From Pseudomonas sp. A-1 (GTDB taxonomy: Bacteria; Pseudomonadota; Gammaproteobacteria; Pseudomonadales; Pseudomonadaceae), in the NCBI RefSeq assembly GCF_004801855.1, contig NZ_SSTC01000038.1, forward strand, positions 1-42,486: a stretch of 42,486 bases of DNA, given 5' to 3'. The number at the start of each line of letters is the position of its first letter. Positions within the stretch are counted from its first letter, which is position 1. The notes under the pieces were generated by a model. It saw only the letters and a program-made list of their open reading frames with translations. It was not told the DNA's origin and searched no databases. The position numbers and the translations under genes were made by a program. Positions 1 to 9,938 of this stretch are shown piece by piece.

Positions 1-1
1 C

Positions 2-2164
2 GAGGCCGCGCGCCAGAAGGCCGAGGCCCCGGCCCCCGCGCCGGCCCGGCCGGAGTCGCGCCGGCGTGTCGACGACGCCGAGGAAGCCCGCCTGCGTGCA
101 GTGGCCGCCCGCCAGGCTGCCGCCGAAGCTGCCGCTGTGGCGGCAGCCCAGGTCGAGGCCGCCAAGCCGGCCACTACCGAGCGCGCCAAGGAAGAGGCTC
201 GCCGCGCGGCACCCAAGCGCAACGAGGACGACGAGCGTCGCGATCGCAAGCAGGCCCAGCATCGCCCGTCGCTGAAGGAAAAGGCGCCGACTCCGCGCGT
301 CGCTCCGCGCAGCGATGACGAGGACGGTTTTGCCCGTCGTGGCGGCCGTGGCGGCAAGGGCAAGCTGAAGAAGCGCAACCAGCATGGCTTCCAGAGCCCG
401 ACCGGCCCGATCGTACGTGAAGTGAGCATCGGCGAGACCATCACCGTGGCCGAACTGGCCGCGCAGATGTCGGTCAAGGGCGCCGAAGTGGTCAAGTTCA
501 TGTTCAAGATGGGCTCTCCGGTGACCATCAACCAGGTGCTCGACCAGGAAACCGCGCAGCTGGTGGCCGAAGAGATGGGCCACAAGGTCAAGCTGGTCAG
601 CGAGAACGCCCTGGAAGAGCAACTGGCCGAATCCCTCAAGTTCGAGGGCGAGGCCGCGTCGCGCGCACCGGTGGTCACCGTCATGGGTCACGTCGACCAT
701 GGCAAGACCTCGCTGCTCGACTACATCCGCCGCACCAAGGTGGCGACCGGCGAGGCGGGTGGCATCACCCAGCACATCGGCGCCTACCACGTGGAAACCG
801 ATCGCGGCATGATCACCTTCCTCGACACCCCCGGCCACGCCGCGTTCACCCAGATGCGTGCCCGTGGTGCCCAGGCGACCGACGTGGTCATCCTGGTGGT
901 GGCGGCCGACGACGGCGTGATGCCGCAGACCCAGGAAGCCGTGCAGCACGCGAAAGCGGCTGGCGTGCCGATCGTGGTCGCGGTGAACAAGATCGACAAG
1001 CCGGACGCCAATCCGGACAACATCAAGAACGGCCTGGCCGCGCTGGATGTGATCCCGGAAGAGTGGGGCGGCGATGCGCCGTTCGTGCACGTGTCGGCCA
1101 AGGTCGGTACCGGCATCGACGAGCTGCTCGAAGCCGTGCTGCTGCAGGCCGAAGTCCTCGAGCTGAAGGCCACGCCGTCGGCCCCGGGCCGTGGCGTGGT
1201 GGTCGAGTCGCGCCTGGACAAGGGCCGCGGTCCGGTGGCCACCGTGCTGGTGCAGGACGGTACCCTGCGTCAGGGCGACATGGTGCTGGTCGGCGTCAAC
1301 TACGGTCGCGTGCGTGCCATGCTCGACGAGAACGGCAAGCCGATCAAGGAAGCCGGTCCGTCCATCCCGGTCGAGATCCTCGGCCTCGACGGCACCCCGG
1401 ATGCCGGCGACGAGCTGACCGTGGTCGCCGACGAGAAGAAGGCCCGCGAAGTCGCGCTGTTCCGTCAGGGCAAGTTCCGCGAGGTCAAGCTGGCCCGCGC
1501 CCACGCCGGCAAGCTGGAAAACATCTTCGAGACCATGGGTCAGGAAGAGAAGAAGACCCTCAACGTGGTCCTCAAGACCGACGTGCGCGGCTCCTTGGAG
1601 GCCCTGCAGGGCTCGCTGGAAGGCCTCGGCAACGAGGAAGTCCAGGTGCGCGTGGTCGGCGGCGGCGTCGGTGGCATCACCGAGAGCGACGCCAACCTGG
1701 CGCTGGCTTCCAGCGCGGTGATCTTCGGCTTCAACGTGCGTGCCGACGCCGGCGCGCGCAAGATCGTCGAGCAGGAAGGTCTGGACCTGCGCTACTACAA
1801 CGTCATCTACGACATCATCGAGGACGTCAAGAAGGCGCTCACCGGTATGCTCGGCAGCGACGTGCGCGAGAACATCCTCGGCATCGCCGAAGTGCGTGAC
1901 GTGTTCCGTTCGCCGAAGTTCGGCGCCATCGCCGGCTGCATGGTGCTGGAAGGTACCGTCCATCGCAACCGTCCGATCCGCGTGCTGCGCGACGACGTGG
2001 TGGTCTTCGAGGGCGAGCTGGAATCGCTGCGCCGCTTCAAGGACGACGTCGCCGAAGTGCGTAACGGCATGGAGTGCGGTATCGGCGTGAAGAGCTACAA
2101 CGACGTCCGCGTCGGCGACAAGATCGAAGTCTTCGAGAAGGTCCAGGTAGCGCGCAGCCTCTAA
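2..2164 (+). CDS. infB: Translation initiation factor IF-2 (5' partial)
   Basis: IF-2 is the GTPase that brings initiator fMet-tRNA to the 30S subunit and promotes subunit joining. The reading frame is open from base 2 and the start lies outside the window, so about 720 codons are visible. They begin in the Ala/Glu/Arg-rich low-complexity linker. Next come a basic [12 protein letters not shown]-type segment, the IF2_N fold ([16 protein letters not shown]) and the G domain with G1 GHVDHGKT, G2 GGITQHIG, G3 DTPGH, G4 NKID and G5 SAK. The beta-barrel and C-terminal tRNA-binding domains follow, ending KVQVARSL. It is followed by rbfA and truB on the same strand, the usual nusA-infB-rbfA-truB-rpsO-pnp order. 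Identity is certain; only the missing 5' end limits the annotation. Confidence 0.98.
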   Translation, partial: EAARQKAEAPAPAPARPESRRRVDDAEEARLRAVAARQAAAEAAAVAAAQVEAAKPATTERAKEEARRAAPKRNEDDERRDRKQAQHRPSLKEKAPTPRVAPRSDDEDGFARRGGRGGKGKLKKRNQHGFQSPTGPIVREVSIGETITVAELAAQMSVKGAEVVKFMFKMGSPVTINQVLDQETAQLVAEEMGHKVKLVSENALEEQLAESLKFEGEAASRAPVVTVMGHVDHGKTSLLDYIRRTKVATGEAGGITQHIGAYHVETDRGMITFLDTPGHAAFTQMRARGAQATDVVILVVAADDGVMPQTQEAVQHAKAAGVPIVVAVNKIDKPDANPDNIKNGLAALDVIPEEWGGDAPFVHVSAKVGTGIDELLEAVLLQAEVLELKATPSAPGRGVVVESRLDKGRGPVATVLVQDGTLRQGDMVLVGVNYGRVRAMLDENGKPIKEAGPSIPVEILGLDGTPDAGDELTVVADEKKAREVALFRQGKFREVKLARAHAGKLENIFETMGQEEKKTLNVVLKTDVRGSLEALQGSLEGLGNEEVQVRVVGGGVGGITESDANLALASSAVIFGFNVRADAGARKIVEQEGLDLRYYNVIYDIIEDVKKALTGMLGSDVRENILGIAEVRDVFRSPKFGAIAGCMVLEGTVHRNRPIRVLRDDVVVFEGELESLRRFKDDVAEVRNGMECGIGVKSYNDVRVGDKIEVFEKVQVARSL

Positions 2165-2188
2165 GCGCCAGCGAGTGCTGCAAGCGCC

Positions 2189-2221
2189 AAGCCGGAAGCT
2201 CCTGTAGGATGCTTCCGGCTT
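2189..2221 (+). other. Long hairpin in the infB-rbfA gap
   Basis: An 11-bp perfect stem (AAGCCGGAAGC at 2189-2199 with GCTTCCGGCTT at 2211-2221) encloses an inner TCCT/AGGA pairing. It lies 25 bases after the infB stop and 38 bases before the rbfA start. No T-run follows directly, so it is more likely an mRNA-processing or stability element, or a small REP-type repeat, than a full terminator. Confidence 0.6.
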
Positions 2222-2259
2222 GTGCGTTTCGGCTTCAGGGTTTTTTACGGATTACAGTC

Positions 2260-2649
2260 ATGGCCAAAGAATACAGCCGCACCCAGCGGATCGGTGACCA
2301 GATGCAGCGCGAACTCGCGCAGCTGATCCAGCGCGAGATCAAGGATCCGCGTCTGGGCCTGGTGACCCTGACCGGCATCGACGTCAGCCGCGACCTGGCC
2401 CACGCCAAGGTGTTTTTCACCGTGATGGGGCAGGACGACAACGCCGAGAAGATCGCCCTCAACCAGGAGATCCTCAAGGATGCCGCCGGTTACCTGCGCA
2501 TGCTGCTCGGTCGCGCGATCAAGCTGCGTACCATCCCGCAGCTGCATTTCCTCTACGACGAGAGCGTGCGCCGCGGCGCCCAGCTGTCGGCGCTGATCGA
2601 GCGCGCGGTGGCCGAGGACCGTCGTCACCAGGACACGGACAAGGAGTAA
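2260..2649 (+). CDS. rbfA: 30S ribosome-binding factor RbfA
   Basis: A 129-aa RbfA, a late 30S maturation factor that acts near the 5' end of 16S rRNA and is linked to cold adaptation. The protein starts [19 protein letters not shown] and has the single KH-like fold, with the family stretch [18 protein letters not shown] around residues 29-46, and a charged C-terminal tail. I chose the ATG at 2260 because the start and length match the family; the longer open frame upstream runs back through the end of infB in another frame. It sits 95 bases after infB. Its stop codon lies inside the Shine-Dalgarno sequence of truB, which suggests coupled translation. Confidence 0.95.
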   Translation: MAKEYSRTQRIGDQMQRELAQLIQREIKDPRLGLVTLTGIDVSRDLAHAKVFFTVMGQDDNAEKIALNQEILKDAAGYLRMLLGRAIKLRTIPQLHFLYDESVRRGAQLSALIERAVAEDRRHQDTDKE

Positions 2650-2652
2650 GGC

Positions 2653-3567
2653 GTGGCCCAGGTCAAACGCATCCGCCGCGCGGTCAGCGGTATCCTGATC
2701 CTCGACAAGCCGCGCGGCTTCAGCTCCAACGCCGCCCTGCAGAAGGTGCGCTGGCTGCTCAACGCCGAGAAGGCCGGCCACACCGGTAGCCTCGACCCGC
2801 TGGCCACCGGGGTGCTGCCGCTGTGCTTCGGCGAGGCGACCAAGTTCTCCCAGTACCTGCTGGACGCCGAGAAGGGCTACGCCACGGTCATGCACCTCGG
2901 CGTCACCACCACCACCGGCGATGCCGAGGGCGAGGTGCTCGAGCGCCGCGAGGTGAACTTCGACCGCGAACAGCTGGAGGCCCTGCTGCCGCGTTTCCGC
3001 GGTGCCATCCAGCAGGTGCCGCCGATGTACTCGGCGCTGAAGAAGGATGGCCAGCCGCTGTACAAGCTGGCGCGCGCCGGCGAGGTGGTGGAGCGCGAGG
3101 CGCGTTCTGTTACTATTGACCGGCTCGAGCTGACCCGCTTCGCGCCGCCGTTCGCCGATCTGGAAGTCAGCTGCAGCAAGGGCACCTACATCCGCACCCT
3201 GGTCGAGGATCTCGGCCAGGCGCTGGGCTGCGGGGCACATGTCGCCGAGCTGCGCCGCACCCAGGCCGGTCCGTTCAGCCTGGCGCAGGCGATCAGCCTC
3301 GACGAGCTGATCGCCGCCCACGAGCAGGGTGGCGCCGAGGCACTGGATCGCTTCCTCCTCCCGGTGGACTGCGGTCTGGAGCACTGGCCGGCAGTGCAGC
3401 TGTCGGAGCACAGCGCCTACTACTGGCTGCACGGGCAGCCGGTGCGGGCTCCCGAAGCGCCGAAGTTCGGCATGCTGCGGGTACGCGATCACCAAGGTCG
3501 CTTCATCGGTATCGGTGAGGCGACCGACGACGGGCGCATTGCGCCGCGTCGACTGATTCGGTCCTGA
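2653..3567 (+). CDS. truB: tRNA pseudouridine-55 synthase TruB
   Basis: TruB makes pseudouridine 55 in the T-loop of tRNAs. The 304-aa protein carries the catalytic motif [13 protein letters not shown] with Asp48, the [13 protein letters not shown] motif near residues 176-188, and a C-terminal PUA-like region. The start is a GTG at 2653. It is supported by AAGGAG at 2641-2646, which overlaps the end of rbfA with only three bases between the rbfA stop and the GTG. It belongs to the infB operon. Confidence 0.96.
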   Translation: MAQVKRIRRAVSGILILDKPRGFSSNAALQKVRWLLNAEKAGHTGSLDPLATGVLPLCFGEATKFSQYLLDAEKGYATVMHLGVTTTTGDAEGEVLERREVNFDREQLEALLPRFRGAIQQVPPMYSALKKDGQPLYKLARAGEVVEREARSVTIDRLELTRFAPPFADLEVSCSKGTYIRTLVEDLGQALGCGAHVAELRRTQAGPFSLAQAISLDELIAAHEQGGAEALDRFLLPVDCGLEHWPAVQLSEHSAYYWLHGQPVRAPEAPKFGMLRVRDHQGRFIGIGEATDDGRIAPRRLIRS

Positions 3568-3621
3568 GGACCGGACGAGGGTGGCTGTCAGCAGGCACGG
3601 TCACTCCTCCATTCATGAAAA

Positions 3622-3654
3622 CGGGGTACTTCCCCGGCCTGTTACCTCAGAGGA
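3622..3654 (+). promoter_or_regulatory. rpsO leader hairpin and Shine-Dalgarno
   Basis: The 96-base gap before rpsO contains a small CGGGG/CCCCG hairpin (3622-3636, loop TACTT), then AGAGGA at 3649-3654 as the ribosome-binding site. S15 represses its own mRNA through leader structure in E. coli and other bacteria. A similar role here is possible but not shown by sequence alone. Confidence 0.35.
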
Positions 3655-3663
3655 AAGTCCATC

Positions 3664-3933
3664 ATGGCACTGAGCGTCCAAGAGAAAGCCCAGATCGTTA
3701 ACGAGTATCAGCAAGCTGCTGGCGATACCGGTTCCCCGGAAGTGCAGGTTGCCCTGCTGACCGCCAACATCAACAAGCTGCAGGATCACTTCAAGGCCAA
3801 CGCCAAGGACCACCACAGCCGTCGTGGTCTGATCCGCATGGTCAACCAGCGCCGCAAGCTGCTGGACTACCTGAAGGGTAAGGACACCACTCGTTACAGC
3901 GCCCTGATCGCGCGCCTGGGCCTGCGTCGCTAA
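3664..3933 (+). CDS. rpsO: 30S ribosomal protein S15
   Basis: S15 is a primary 16S rRNA-binding protein of the 30S platform. The 89-aa protein has the standard family length. It contains the diagnostic [22 protein letters not shown] region, the basic [21 protein letters not shown] segment and the C-terminal [14 protein letters not shown] good Shine-Dalgarno (AGAGGA) lies 9 bases upstream of the ATG. Downstream are two large hairpins before pnp, the usual arrangement for the rpsO-pnp pair. Confidence 0.98.
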   Translation: MALSVQEKAQIVNEYQQAAGDTGSPEVQVALLTANINKLQDHFKANAKDHHSRRGLIRMVNQRRKLLDYLKGKDTTRYSALIARLGLRR

Positions 3934-3950
3934 GACGTGGCTCGCCGAAG

Positions 3951-4019
3951 CCGGGAGCTGGCGGTTCGGAGCGACAGGTGGGCCTTGGCCCGCCTCCGCC
4001 CCGGGGCGCCAGCTCCCGG
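3951..4019 (+). promoter_or_regulatory. rpsO-pnp intercistronic hairpin 1 (terminator-like)
   Basis: A perfect 13-bp outer stem (CCGGGAGCTGGCG at 3951-3963 with CGCCAGCTCCCGG at 4007-4019) encloses an inner hairpin (AGGTGGGCC/GGCCCGCCT, one G-U pair). TTTT follows at 4020-4023. It starts 18 bases after the rpsO stop. It fits a partial terminator or processing signal like that between rpsO and pnp in E. coli. Confidence 0.7.
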
Positions 4020-4031
4020 TTTTCCCAGGGC

Positions 4032-4067
4032 ATCCACGAAAGGCCGTGGCAGTCGCCTTTCGTAGAT
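4032..4067 (+). promoter_or_regulatory. pnp leader hairpin 2 (candidate RNase III site)
   Basis: A near-perfect 13-bp stem (ATCCACGAAAGGC at 4032-4044 with GCCTTTCGTAGAT at 4055-4067, one C-A mismatch) in the pnp 5' leader. In E. coli, RNase III cleaves a leader duplex and PNPase then destabilises its own mRNA. The position suggests the same kind of autocontrol; this is inference. Confidence 0.55.
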
Positions 4068-4145
4068 GACTTGCCGAGCGCGCCAGCGGGCGCGACTCCA
4101 GAGCTCCAGCGATTTCCCCAAGGCAACACAGAGAAGGAAAACACC

Positions 4146-6251
4146 GTGAATCCGGTTATCAAGCAGTTCCAGTTCGGTCAGACGACCTTCACCCTCGAGA
4201 CCGGGCGCATCGCCCGGCAGGCCAGCGGCGCGGTGCTGGTCAGCACCGACGATGTCAGCGTGCTGGTCACCGTGGTCGGCGCCAAGCAGGCCGATCCGGG
4301 CAAGGGCTTCTTCCCGCTGTCCGTGCACTACCAGGAAAAGACCTACGCCGCCGGCCGCATCCCGGGTGGCTTCTTCAAGCGTGAAGGCCGTCCGAGCGAG
4401 AAGGAAACCCTGACCTCGCGCCTGATCGACCGCCCGATCCGCCCGCTGTTCCCCGAAGGCTTCATGAACGAAGTGCAGGTCGTCTGCACCGTCGTGTCGA
4501 CCAACAAGAAGTCCGATCCGGACATCGCCGCGATGATCGGCACCTCCGCCGCCCTGGCCGTCTCCGGCATCCCGTTCGACGGTCCGATCGGCGCCGCCCG
4601 CGTCGGCTACCATGACGAACTGGGCTACATCCTCAACCCGAGCTACGAGCAGCTGCAGAGCTCGCGCCTGGACATGGTGGTGGCCGGTACCGAAGACGCC
4701 GTGCTGATGGTCGAGTCGGAAGCCGAAGAGCTGACCGAAGACCAGATGCTGGGCGCCGTGCTGTTCGCCCACGAGGAATTCCAGAACGCCATCCGCGCCA
4801 TCAAGGAATTCGCCGCCGAAGCCGGCAAGCCGCGCTGGGACTGGCAGGCTCCGCAGGCCAACACCGTGCTGATCGACGCCATCAAGGCCGAGTTCGGCGA
4901 GGCGATCTCCAACGCCTACACCATCACCGTCAAGCAGCAGCGCTACGCCGCCCTCGACGCCCTGCGCGAGCAGGTGATCGCCAAGTTCGCCGGTGACGGC
5001 GAAGGCCAGTTCCCGGCCGGCGAAGTCAAGGAAGTGTTCGGCCTGCTCGAATACCGCACCGTGCGCGAGAACATCGTCAACGGCAAGCCGCGCATCGACG
5101 GCCGCGATACCCGCACCGTGCGCCCGCTGGCCATCGAGGTCGGCGTGCTGGGCAAGACCCACGGCTCCGCGCTGTTCACCCGTGGCGAGACCCAGGCCCT
5201 GGTGGTCGCCACCCTCGGCACCGCCCGCGACGCCCAGCTGCTGGACACCCTGGAAGGCGAGCGCAAGGACGCCTTCATGCTGCACTACAACTTCCCGCCG
5301 TTCTCGGTCGGCGAGTGCGGCCGCATGGGCAGCCCGGGCCGTCGCGAGATCGGCCACGGCCGTCTGGCCCGTCGTGGCGTCGCCGCCATGCTGCCGAGCC
5401 AGGCCGACTTCCCCTACACCATCCGCGTGGTGTCGGAAATCACCGAGTCCAACGGCTCCAGCTCGATGGCCTCGGTGTGCGGCGCTTCCCTGGCGCTGAT
5501 GGACGCCGGTGTGCCGGTCAAGGCGCCGGTGGCCGGCATCGCCATGGGTCTGGTCAAGGAAGGCGACAAGTTCGCCGTGCTGACCGACATCCTCGGCGAC
5601 GAGGACCACCTCGGCGACATGGACTTCAAGGTGGCCGGTACCGACAAGGGCGTCACCGCCCTGCAGATGGACATCAAGATCCAGGGCATCACCGAAGAGA
5701 TCATGGAGATCGCGCTGAACCAGGCTCTGGAAGCGCGTCTGAACATCCTCGGCCAGATGAACCAGGTGATCGCCAAGCCGCGCGCCGAGCTGTCGGAAAA
5801 CGCCCCGACCATGCTGCAGATGCGCATCGACACCGACAAGATCCGCGACGTCATCGGCAAGGGCGGCGCCACCATCCGCAGCATCTGCGAAGAGACCAAG
5901 GCCTCGATCGACATCGAGGACGACGGCAGCGTGAAGATCTACGGCGAGACCAAGGAAGCCGCCGAGGCTGCCCGTCAGCGCGTGCTGGGCATCACCGCCG
6001 AGGCCGAGATCGGCAAGATCTACGTCGGCAAGGTCGAGCGCATCGTCGACTTCGGCGCCTTCGTCAACATCCTGCCGGGCAAGGACGGTCTGGTGCACAT
6101 CTCGCAGATCAGCGACAAGCGCATCGAGAAGGTCACCGACGTGCTCAAGGAAGGCGAGGAAGTGAAGGTGCTGGTGCTGGACGTGGACAACCGCGGTCGC
6201 ATCAAGCTGTCGATCAAGGACGTGGCGGCTGCCGAAGCCTCCGGCGTCTGA
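4146..6251 (+). CDS. pnp: Polyribonucleotide nucleotidyltransferase (PNPase)
   Basis: PNPase is a 3'-to-5' phosphorolytic exoribonuclease and a degradosome component. I chose the GTG at 4146 (AAGGA at 4134-4138). It gives a 701-aa protein beginning [20 protein letters not shown] with two RNase PH-like halves, the catalytic-core segments [20 protein letters not shown] and [16 protein letters not shown], and then a KH domain with GKGG ([11 protein letters not shown]) and an S1 domain ([21 protein letters not shown]). The length and domain order are standard. The gene ends at a strong intrinsic terminator. Confidence 0.97.
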   Translation: MNPVIKQFQFGQTTFTLETGRIARQASGAVLVSTDDVSVLVTVVGAKQADPGKGFFPLSVHYQEKTYAAGRIPGGFFKREGRPSEKETLTSRLIDRPIRPLFPEGFMNEVQVVCTVVSTNKKSDPDIAAMIGTSAALAVSGIPFDGPIGAARVGYHDELGYILNPSYEQLQSSRLDMVVAGTEDAVLMVESEAEELTEDQMLGAVLFAHEEFQNAIRAIKEFAAEAGKPRWDWQAPQANTVLIDAIKAEFGEAISNAYTITVKQQRYAALDALREQVIAKFAGDGEGQFPAGEVKEVFGLLEYRTVRENIVNGKPRIDGRDTRTVRPLAIEVGVLGKTHGSALFTRGETQALVVATLGTARDAQLLDTLEGERKDAFMLHYNFPPFSVGECGRMGSPGRREIGHGRLARRGVAAMLPSQADFPYTIRVVSEITESNGSSSMASVCGASLALMDAGVPVKAPVAGIAMGLVKEGDKFAVLTDILGDEDHLGDMDFKVAGTDKGVTALQMDIKIQGITEEIMEIALNQALEARLNILGQMNQVIAKPRAELSENAPTMLQMRIDTDKIRDVIGKGGATIRSICEETKASIDIEDDGSVKIYGETKEAAEAARQRVLGITAEAEIGKIYVGKVERIVDFGAFVNILPGKDGLVHISQISDKRIEKVTDVLKEGEEVKVLVLDVDNRGRIKLSIKDVAAAEASGV

Positions 6252-6267
6252 TCGAGCTGAGCGCATG

Positions 6268-6300
6268 ACAGAAAAGGCCCTTCGGGGCCTTTTCTGTTTT
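6268..6300 (+). terminator. Intrinsic terminator after pnp
   Basis: Perfect 13-bp stem ACAGAAAAGGCCC (6268-6280) / GGGCCTTTTCTGT (6285-6297) with a TTCG tetraloop and a T-rich tail. It lies between the convergent pnp and DUF2845 genes. The A/T-rich stem ends mean it could work in both directions. Confidence 0.9.
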
Positions 6301-6322
6301 CCGGGATCGGCGAGGGCGAGGC

Positions 6323-6628
6323 TCAGTAGCGGCGCTGGCTGCGGATCTCGGTGAGGCGGTTGCCCTCGAAGCGCAGGAAGTAGTACATGCCGCTGCGCGG
6401 TCCGTAGATCCACTCGTCGATGCGGACCTCCTCGTAGTTGCCCCAGTCGTCGCCGCGCTGGCGGTAGCCGATGATGCTGCGGCTGGCCGGCTCGCCGCAC
6501 TTCTCCTGGACCTCGAGGGCGTGATCGCCGGTGCTGATCAGGGCGCTGCCACAGCGCAGGGTGGCGGCTCCGGCCGGAACGGCGAGCAGCAGCAGGGTCA
6601 GGGGCAGGAAGGCTTTCACTGGAATCAT
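6323..6628 (-). CDS. Small secreted DUF2845 family protein
   Basis: A 101-aa protein with a clear signal peptide (MIPVKAFLPLTLLLLAVPAGA, cleavage likely after residue 21), so probably periplasmic. The mature part contains the DUF2845 pattern: a pair of cysteines (LRCGS and EKCGEPAS), then EEVRIDEWIYGP and a C-terminal FLRFEGNRLTEI. The function of this family is unknown. I used the ATG at 6628 because it places the signal peptide at the N-terminus; an upstream extension would add a low-complexity, non-family segment. It lies 70 bases downstream of the DUF748 gene on the same strand. Confidence 0.8.
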   Translation of the reverse strand: MIPVKAFLPLTLLLLAVPAGAATLRCGSALISTGDHALEVQEKCGEPASRSIIGYRQRGDDWGNYEEVRIDEWIYGPRSGMYYFLRFEGNRLTEIRSQRRY

Positions 6629-6698
6629 CCCGATGGTGGCTGGGGGGCATTCTGCGGGCCGAGGCGGCCGCTGTCGATTGGACCGCGCAGTCGCATGC

Positions 6699-9600
6699 TC
6701 ATTCGCTGTCCAGATGCAGAGGCACGACGATGCGGCCGCCGGTGCCGGCGCCCTCGACGCTACCGACATCCAGCAGGTAGATGCGCTCGTCGGCCAGGCC
6801 GCCCTGCTCGACCAGCCAGGCCTTGATCGTGCGGGCGCGGTCCTGGGCCAGCTGGCGCTGCAGCAGCGCGCTCTGCGCCCAGGAGTCGAGCACGGCCTGG
6901 CGCAGGCGGACGGCGCGCTCGGGCTTCTTCAGCTCGCGCCATTCGGCCGGTGGCTGCTGGCCGAGGCGGGCGCGGTAGATGCCCTCGAGCAGGATCGCCT
7001 GCATGTCTTCCGGCACCTGGAGCTGGCTGGCCTCGGCCGGCACCTTGTCGCCGCGCCGCTGCAGCATGCGGTACCAGGTCTCCTGGTATTCGCGGGCCAG
7101 GCGCTGTTCGGCCAGCGGCGGGCCGTCGAGCGCGGCCACGCTCATGCCCTCGACCTCCAGGCGCAGGGCCGGGCGCTGTCCCAGCGCCTTGGCCAGCTTG
7201 CCGAGGCTGGCGCGGGCCTGCTCGTCCAGTTCGCTGGAGCCGGCGGCGAAGGGCACGCTGTCGAGCGGCTCCTCGCCGCCGTCGAGCAGGCCGGCGATCA
7301 GCTTGAACGGTGCCTGCACCGCACGCAGCATCAGGTTGCGCAGGGTCTGCCAGACGATCGGCACCACGCTGAACTCGGGATTGTTGAGGTCGCCCTGCAC
7401 CGGCAGGGCGATGGCGATGTTGCCGTCGGTGTCCTTGAGCAGCGCCACCGCCAGGCGCACCGGCAGGTCGGTGGCGCTGGGGCTGTCGACCCGCTCGCCG
7501 AGCTGCAGGTCCTCCAGCAGTACCTTGTTGTCGGCGTTCAACTGGCCCTTGGTGATCCGGTAGTGCAGGTCGAGATTGAGACGGCCCTTGCGGATCTTGT
7601 AGCCGGCGAACTTGCCGGCGTAGGGCGTCAGGGTGGTCAGCTCGACGCGCTGGAAGCGGGTGGCGATGTCCAGCTGCTCCAGCGGTGCGAAGGGCGTCAG
7701 CTGACCCTTGATGCTCACCGGCGCGTAGCGGTCGACCTTGCCGCGGATGTCCACGCTGGCCGGCTTGCGCGACTGGTTGTCCAGGGTGCCGATGCGCCCG
7801 TTGAGTTGCTGGATGGCGGTGGCGAAGTTGGGGGTGAGCGAGAAGTCGGCGAAGTTGGCCGAGCCGTCGGCGATGTCGATGCCGCCCACCACCAGGTGCA
7901 GCGGCGGCTCCGGGCGGGTCGGTGCCGCCTTGGGCGGCTGCGGGATCAGCAGCTCCTTGACGTTGGTGCTGAGATCCTCGTTGATGATGAAGCGCGCGTA
8001 GGGCTGCTGCAGGCGCACGCGGTCGATGCGCAGCTGCTCGCCGTGGCGGTAGTCGAGGCCGTCGAGGTCGAGGGTCTGCCACCTGACGAAGTCGCGCCCC
8101 TTGAGGGTGTCCAGGGTGTGCAGCTGGCTGACCCTGGCCTTGCCGGCGAGGCGCAACGCCAGCGGCGCGGCGTTCTGCAGGTCGACCGCCAGTTCGGCGC
8201 CGAGCAGGCCGCTGCGCAGCTCCAGGTGGATGAACGGGCTGAGGTAGGCCTGCGCCAGGCGCAGGTCGAGGTCGCTCGCCTGCACCTTGAGCTGGCTGGC
8301 GAGCGGCCTGAGGCGCACCTGGCCGCTGGCCGCCAGCTGGCCATGGGCGCCGATGCCGCTGGCCAGCCTGAGGGTGAAGGGCTGCTCGCCAGTGCTGGTG
8401 GCATCCTGCAGGTCGAGATCCAGCGGGCCGATGTCCAGCGCCACGGCGGGGCTGGGCACGCGGTCCGCGAGGTGGGCGCGCCAGTCGCGCAGCTGGATGT
8501 CCCTGAGCTGCACCTGCCAGGGGCCGGCCGATGGCGCCGAGGCGTCCGTGCCGGCAGTCTGTTCCGTGGCCGTGGCCGGCGCGGCAGGCGTTGCACTGGC
8601 GTTGGCCGCTTCGCCGGCCGCGACCGGCTGCTCCGCCGTGCCGACGGGGCGCTCGCTGCTGCCGGCGGCCGCGGCGTGGCGCTGGAGCTGCGCCAGCTGC
8701 TGCTCGACCAGCGTCTGCCAGTCGAGGCGGCCATCCGCTTCGCGCGCGGCCCAGGCCTCCAGGCCCTGGCTGCGCAGCTGGCCGATCACCAGCTGGCGGG
8801 CGCCCAGGTCCAGGCTGGCATTGCCGGCTTCCAGGCTGGCCAGCCTGAGCAGCGGCTGCTCGCCCGGACGGTGCAGCTGCAGCGCCGCCAGGTGCGCCTG
8901 GCCGTCGCTCAGGATCAGCTGCGGTCCCGGGCTCAGACGCAGCTGGGCGCTGGCGAGGTCGAGGCGTTCGGCATCGAGCAGGGGCTGGCCATCGGCCTGC
9001 TGCAGGCGCAGGCCGCTGAGCTGCAGCTGGCTGTTGTCCAGCTGCAGATGCAGGCCCTCGCGCAGCTCGAGGCGGAAGTCGCTGGCCACGCTGGCCTGCC
9101 CTTGGGTCAGCTCCAGCGGCAGCGCGCGGCGCACGTAGGGCCACCAGGTGGTCAGGCCGATCTCGGCCACCTGCAGCCGCCCTTCGGCGCGCACGGGCTG
9201 CAGGCCCAGGCGGCCCTGCAGGTCGAGGTTGGCGCCGCTCGAGCCGCTGGCCTTGAGGCTGAACTCGCCGTTGTCCTCCGCGCGGGTGCCGATGTGGCGC
9301 AGTTCGAGGTCGAGGGCCTCGTAGCGCAGTTCGACCGGCGGCTGCGGGCGCTCGTCGAGCAGATGCAGGCTGCCGCCGCTCAGGGCCAGGCGGTCGACCA
9401 GCAGCGGGAAGGGCTCGCCGGCCGGCTTTTCTTCCGCGGCGCCCTTCGCCGGCAACCTGAACAGGCGCAGCAGGTTGAACGGCCGGTCGGCGGCGAACAG
9501 CAGCTCGACGTGCGGCCGCTCCAGCAGCAGTTCGCGCAGGTGCAGGGCGCCCTGCCACAGGCTGTCGACCTGCAGGTCGGCGTACAGGCGGGCGAAGGCC

Positions 9601-9827
9601 AGCTGTTCCGCCCCGGCCTCGCCCACACGCAGGCCGTGCAGGGTCAGCTCGAGGCTGAACGGGTTGAGCTCGATGCGCTCGAGGCGGGCCGGCACGGTGG
9701 CGTACTCGGCCAGCTTCTGGTTGGCCAGCTTGAGGCCGGCCCAGGGCAGCACGAGGAAGCCGAGCAGGGCGTACAGCAGGGGGGCGAGAACCAGCGCGGC
9801 GAGACCGCGTTTCAATCCTTTGGACAT
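6699..9827 (-). CDS. Large DUF748 / AsmA-like envelope protein
   Basis: A 1042-aa protein with an N-terminal membrane anchor (residues about 9-31, LAALVLAPLLYALLGFLVLPW) followed by a long stretch of repeated beta-rich segments (phrases such as LELTLHGLRVGEA, LVDRLALSGGSLHLLDE, LVVGGIDIADGSANFADFSL) typical of DUF748/AsmA-like proteins. Near residues 240-275 from the middle junction is an Ala/Thr/Ser-rich linker (AGEAANASATPAAPATATEQ). The C-terminus (WLVEQGGLADERIYLLDVG) resembles the end of OmpA-like domains. AsmA-like proteins are beta-groove proteins linked to envelope lipid transport or outer-membrane homeostasis; the specific role here is unknown. A long open frame on the opposite strand is a GC-bias artefact. 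Confidence 0.85.
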   Translation of the reverse strand: MSKGLKRGLAALVLAPLLYALLGFLVLPWAGLKLANQKLAEYATVPARLERIELNPFSLELTLHGLRVGEAGAEQLAFARLYADLQVDSLWQGALHLRELLLERPHVELLFAADRPFNLLRLFRLPAKGAAEEKPAGEPFPLLVDRLALSGGSLHLLDERPQPPVELRYEALDLELRHIGTRAEDNGEFSLKASGSSGANLDLQGRLGLQPVRAEGRLQVAEIGLTTWWPYVRRALPLELTQGQASVASDFRLELREGLHLQLDNSQLQLSGLRLQQADGQPLLDAERLDLASAQLRLSPGPQLILSDGQAHLAALQLHRPGEQPLLRLASLEAGNASLDLGARQLVIGQLRSQGLEAWAAREADGRLDWQTLVEQQLAQLQRHAAAAGSSERPVGTAEQPVAAGEAANASATPAAPATATEQTAGTDASAPSAGPWQVQLRDIQLRDWRAHLADRVPSPAVALDIGPLDLDLQDATSTGEQPFTLRLASGIGAHGQLAASGQVRLRPLASQLKVQASDLDLRLAQAYLSPFIHLELRSGLLGAELAVDLQNAAPLALRLAGKARVSQLHTLDTLKGRDFVRWQTLDLDGLDYRHGEQLRIDRVRLQQPYARFIINEDLSTNVKELLIPQPPKAAPTRPEPPLHLVVGGIDIADGSANFADFSLTPNFATAIQQLNGRIGTLDNQSRKPASVDIRGKVDRYAPVSIKGQLTPFAPLEQLDIATRFQRVELTTLTPYAGKFAGYKIRKGRLNLDLHYRITKGQLNADNKVLLEDLQLGERVDSPSATDLPVRLAVALLKDTDGNIAIALPVQGDLNNPEFSVVPIVWQTLRNLMLRAVQAPFKLIAGLLDGGEEPLDSVPFAAGSSELDEQARASLGKLAKALGQRPALRLEVEGMSVAALDGPPLAEQRLAREYQETWYRMLQRRGDKVPAEASQLQVPEDMQAILLEGIYRARLGQQPPAEWRELKKPERAVRLRQAVLDSWAQSALLQRQLAQDRARTIKAWLVEQGGLADERIYLLDVGSVEGAGTGGRIVVPLHLDSE

Positions 9828-9938
9828 GGCCGGGCGCTTCTATCGGGCGTGAGCTGCCTTGGAGTATGGCATGCCCGGCCGGTTCCGATCCTTGCCGGCG
9901 CCGGCAGTTTGCCGCGGCAGGCCGGCGCCCGGCACGGT

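Noticed and set aside
3930-6650. A 906-codon minus-strand frame opposite pnp
   Set aside because: His/Asp/Gly-rich antisense translation without motifs; pnp on the plus strand is certain.
9893-9931. GGCGCCGGC/GCCGGCGCC hairpin after the methyltransferase gene as an intrinsic terminator
   Set aside because: The stem is good (9 bp) but no T-run follows on the minus strand, and very GC-rich dyads arise by chance in this genome.
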